DNA of 7,986 nt from the NCBI GenBank assembly GCA_002367355.1, contig DFBQ01000136.1, positions 1 to 7,986 of the forward strand, written 5' to 3'. Positions 6,858 through 7,986 of this stretch are shown piece by piece. The notes under the pieces are model-generated. The model had not been told where the DNA came from. It made no database searches and saw only the letters and a program-made list of their open reading frames with translations. The DNA is from Deltaproteobacteria bacterium UBA3076. Lineage in GTDB: Bacteria > Desulfobacterota > Dissulfuribacteria > Dissulfuribacterales > UBA3076. Each line of letters opens with the position of its first letter. Within the stretch, counting starts at the first letter, position 1. The position numbers and the translations under genes were made by a program.

Positions 6858-6992
6858 AGAATACCTGCAGCAAAAATCATTCCAAATCCTTGTTTTTCTG
6901 ACCAACTATTTTTCGAAAACTCAAGTAATTATATTCGGGGTGCTGGAGTATTAGAACAAAACCGGATAGTCATATCAGTCTTCTGGAAATAC

Positions 6993-7751
6993 CTATGCAG
7001 TTTTATCGTCTCCTGGATACCTAATCAGCATAAGAAATTCCTTGTTGCCTTTTGCTCCAAGGATAGGTGATGGTGTAACTCCTATGACAGTCAGTTTTAA
7101 TTTATTAAAAAAAATATTTAGTCTATCCAAGACATCGCGGTGAAGCTTTGGGTCTTTTACTATCCCGCCTTTTCCAACTTTCCCTTTCCCAACCTCGAAT
7201 TGAGGCTTTACAAGGGCAATAATATGACTCTCCCGGTGCATAAATGGAAGAATAGAGGGTATTACCAGCCTTAGTGAAATAAATGACGTATCTATTGTAG
7301 CTAGATATATTTGAGAATCCAAAACGTCAAGGGGCAAATATCGTATATTGGTCCGTTCGATAGGCACAACTCTTTTGTCATTCCTCAGGCGCCAGTCTAG
7401 CTGACCGTAGCCAACATCCACTGCATATACCTTTGCTGCGCCTTTCTGAAGCAAACAATCTGTAAATCCTCCGGTAGATGCCCCGACGTCCATACAAACA
7501 AGACCGTGAACATCCATTGAAAAGTACTCGATTGCGTGCGCAAGCTTCAGTCCGCCACGGCTCACATAGGGATTCAGGTTTGCCGCAAGCTCTATTTGAG
7601 CATCAGCAGAAAACCGGTGCCCTGCTTTATCAATGATGTTTCCTTCAACTCGTACTTTGCCTGTGCCGATGAGAGCTTGGGCCTGATTTCTTGAAGTGGC
7701 AAGCCCTTTCTGCAATAAAATAAGGTCAAGCCGTAATAATTCTTTTGCCAA
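6993..7751 (-). CDS. tlyA: TlyA family rRNA (cytidine-2'-O)-methyltransferase / putative hemolysin
   Basis: TlyA proteins use S-adenosylmethionine to 2'-O-methylate rRNA (16S C1409 and 23S C1920 in mycobacteria); some members are called hemolysins. An N-terminal S4 RNA-binding domain is followed by an FtsJ-like Rossmann domain with DVGASTGGFT. The start is placed at TTG 7751, giving 252 residues. Numbered from there, the catalytic tetrad falls at K69, D154, K182 and E238, identical to the published numbering of M. tuberculosis TlyA. The frame stays open 22 codons further to a TTG at 7817, but that extension is not family-like and enters a hairpin and repeat region. No ATG or GTG start exists in frame, and no good Shine-Dalgarno precedes either TTG, so the exact start is uncertain. 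The lack of a 5' partner such as dxs in view reflects the window edge. Confidence 0.92.
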   Translation of the reverse strand: MAKELLRLDLILLQKGLATSRNQAQALIGTGKVRVEGNIIDKAGHRFSADAQIELAANLNPYVSRGGLKLAHAIEYFSMDVHGLVCMDVGASTGGFTDCLLQKGAAKVYAVDVGYGQLDWRLRNDKRVVPIERTNIRYLPLDVLDSQIYLATIDTSFISLRLVIPSILPFMHRESHIIALVKPQFEVGKGKVGKGGIVKDPKLHRDVLDRLNIFFNKLKLTVIGVTPSPILGAKGNKEFLMLIRYPGDDKTA

Positions 7752-7789
7752 AACAGGTAATTTTATGGTAGCTCTTAAGTTAAAGTAGT

Positions 7790-7817
7790 ATTTAAAATAA
7801 ATTCCTAATCCGGACAA
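7790..7817 (-). promoter_or_regulatory. Weak candidate promoter for tlyA
   Basis: On the - strand TTGTCC (7817-7812) and TTAAAT (7795-7790) are 16 bp apart, each matching four of six consensus bases. Transcription from here would start around 7783 and give a leader of about 30 nt to the TTG at 7751. This would exclude the longer 7817 start. The matches are weak. Confidence 0.22.
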
Positions 7818-7823
7818 GCCGGA
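7809..7823. other. Small GC-rich hairpin in the tlyA upstream region
   Basis: TCCGG (7809-7813) and CCGGA (7819-7823) pair around the loop ACAAG in otherwise AT-rich DNA. It overlaps the distal TTG (7815-7817) and the weak -35. It may be a binding site, or the edge of the intergenic repeat block that continues to 7919. Confidence 0.35.
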
Positions 7824-7852
7824 ACCAAACAGGTTTGAAGATAAAAAAATTG

Positions 7853-7919
7853 ATCACGAAAATACGAAAGTCTGAATGTTGTTTTATTTCGTGCTTTCAG
7901 GCTTTCGTATTTTCGTGAT
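7853..7919. repeat. 24-bp inverted repeat built from octamer words
   Basis: The arms at 7853-7876 and 7896-7919 are reverse complements at 23 of 24 positions, the one mismatch being a possible G-U pair, around a 19-nt loop. The right side is made of four 8-bp units in strict register: ATTTCGTG (7886-7893), CTTTCAGG (7894-7901), CTTTCGTA (7902-7909) and TTTTCGTG (7910-7917). The left arm contains the facing units CACGAAAA (7855-7862) and TACGAAAG (7863-7870). The arm-loop-arm build resembles the GTTCA arrays at 221-425. In an RNA it would be a very stable stem, but no T-run follows on the + strand and only a short one on the - strand (TTTTTTTA at about 7848-7841). Confidence 0.75.
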
Positions 7920-7986
7920 TGTGTTTCAGAATTTTCTGCCAGAAAAAATGCGAAAATATGTAATTTTTCGGCATCCTTCATTTTGT

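Noticed and set aside
6694..6954. 86-codon + strand frame through the clpS upstream region
   Set aside because: It begins antisense to clpS and reads through the dRS3-like palindrome. Such frames come from the repeat sequence and have no ribosome binding site.
7805..7981. 58-codon - strand frame, open to the right edge, reading through the octamer repeat
   Set aside because: Most of it translates the inverted repeat and the hairpin upstream of tlyA, and its ATG has no clear Shine-Dalgarno. It could be the read-through tail of a gene outside the window, but nothing in it is recognisable.
7948..7986. ATG-led frame running off the right edge on the + strand
   Set aside because: Only 13 codons are visible and there is no ribosome binding site (only an A-run).

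Overview
The window looks like chromosomal DNA from a Desulfobacterota (deltaproteobacterial) bacterium, probably a sulfate reducer or a relative. The best clue is the adenylate kinase. Its LID carries a Cys-X5-His...Cys-X2-Cys metal site of the kind known from Desulfovibrio gigas, not the usual four-Cys site. The DUF3417-type alpha-glucan phosphorylase and the style of the intergenic repeats fit this assignment, which remains an inference.

Layout. Positions 1-630 hold no convincing gene. They contain short tandem 'word' repeats and a candidate 213-bp miniature mobile element (215-427) with inverted terminal arrays, a central hairpin and a 9-bp flanking direct repeat. adk follows on the + strand (631-1308) and ends at a strong terminator (1336-1365) that can serve both strands. 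All remaining genes lie on the - strand. Read in the direction of transcription they are tlyA (7751-6993), a 266-bp gap with a dRS3-like palindromic element, clpS (6726-6412), clpA (6321-4063) and glgP (4019-1449). glgP converges on adk at the shared terminator.

How the genes work together. clpS and clpA encode the N-degron adaptor and the AAA+ unfoldase that feeds ClpP; clpP itself is not in the window. glgP starts 43 bp after clpA with its own ribosome binding site and no terminator between, so clpS-clpA-glgP is probably one transcription unit. The partner sometimes found beside clpSA, the leucyl/phenylalanyl-tRNA-protein transferase gene aat, is absent here. TlyA is an rRNA 2'-O-methyltransferase family protein and its full catalytic tetrad is visible.

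The five proteins are conventional. The unusual material is intergenic: four of the gaps carry 7-10-bp tandem words, in two places arranged as facing (inverted) arrays, and the clpS upstream region carries nested inverted repeats around an ATTCCC-N8-GGGAAT core. No CRISPR array, tRNA, rRNA, transposase or defence system was found.
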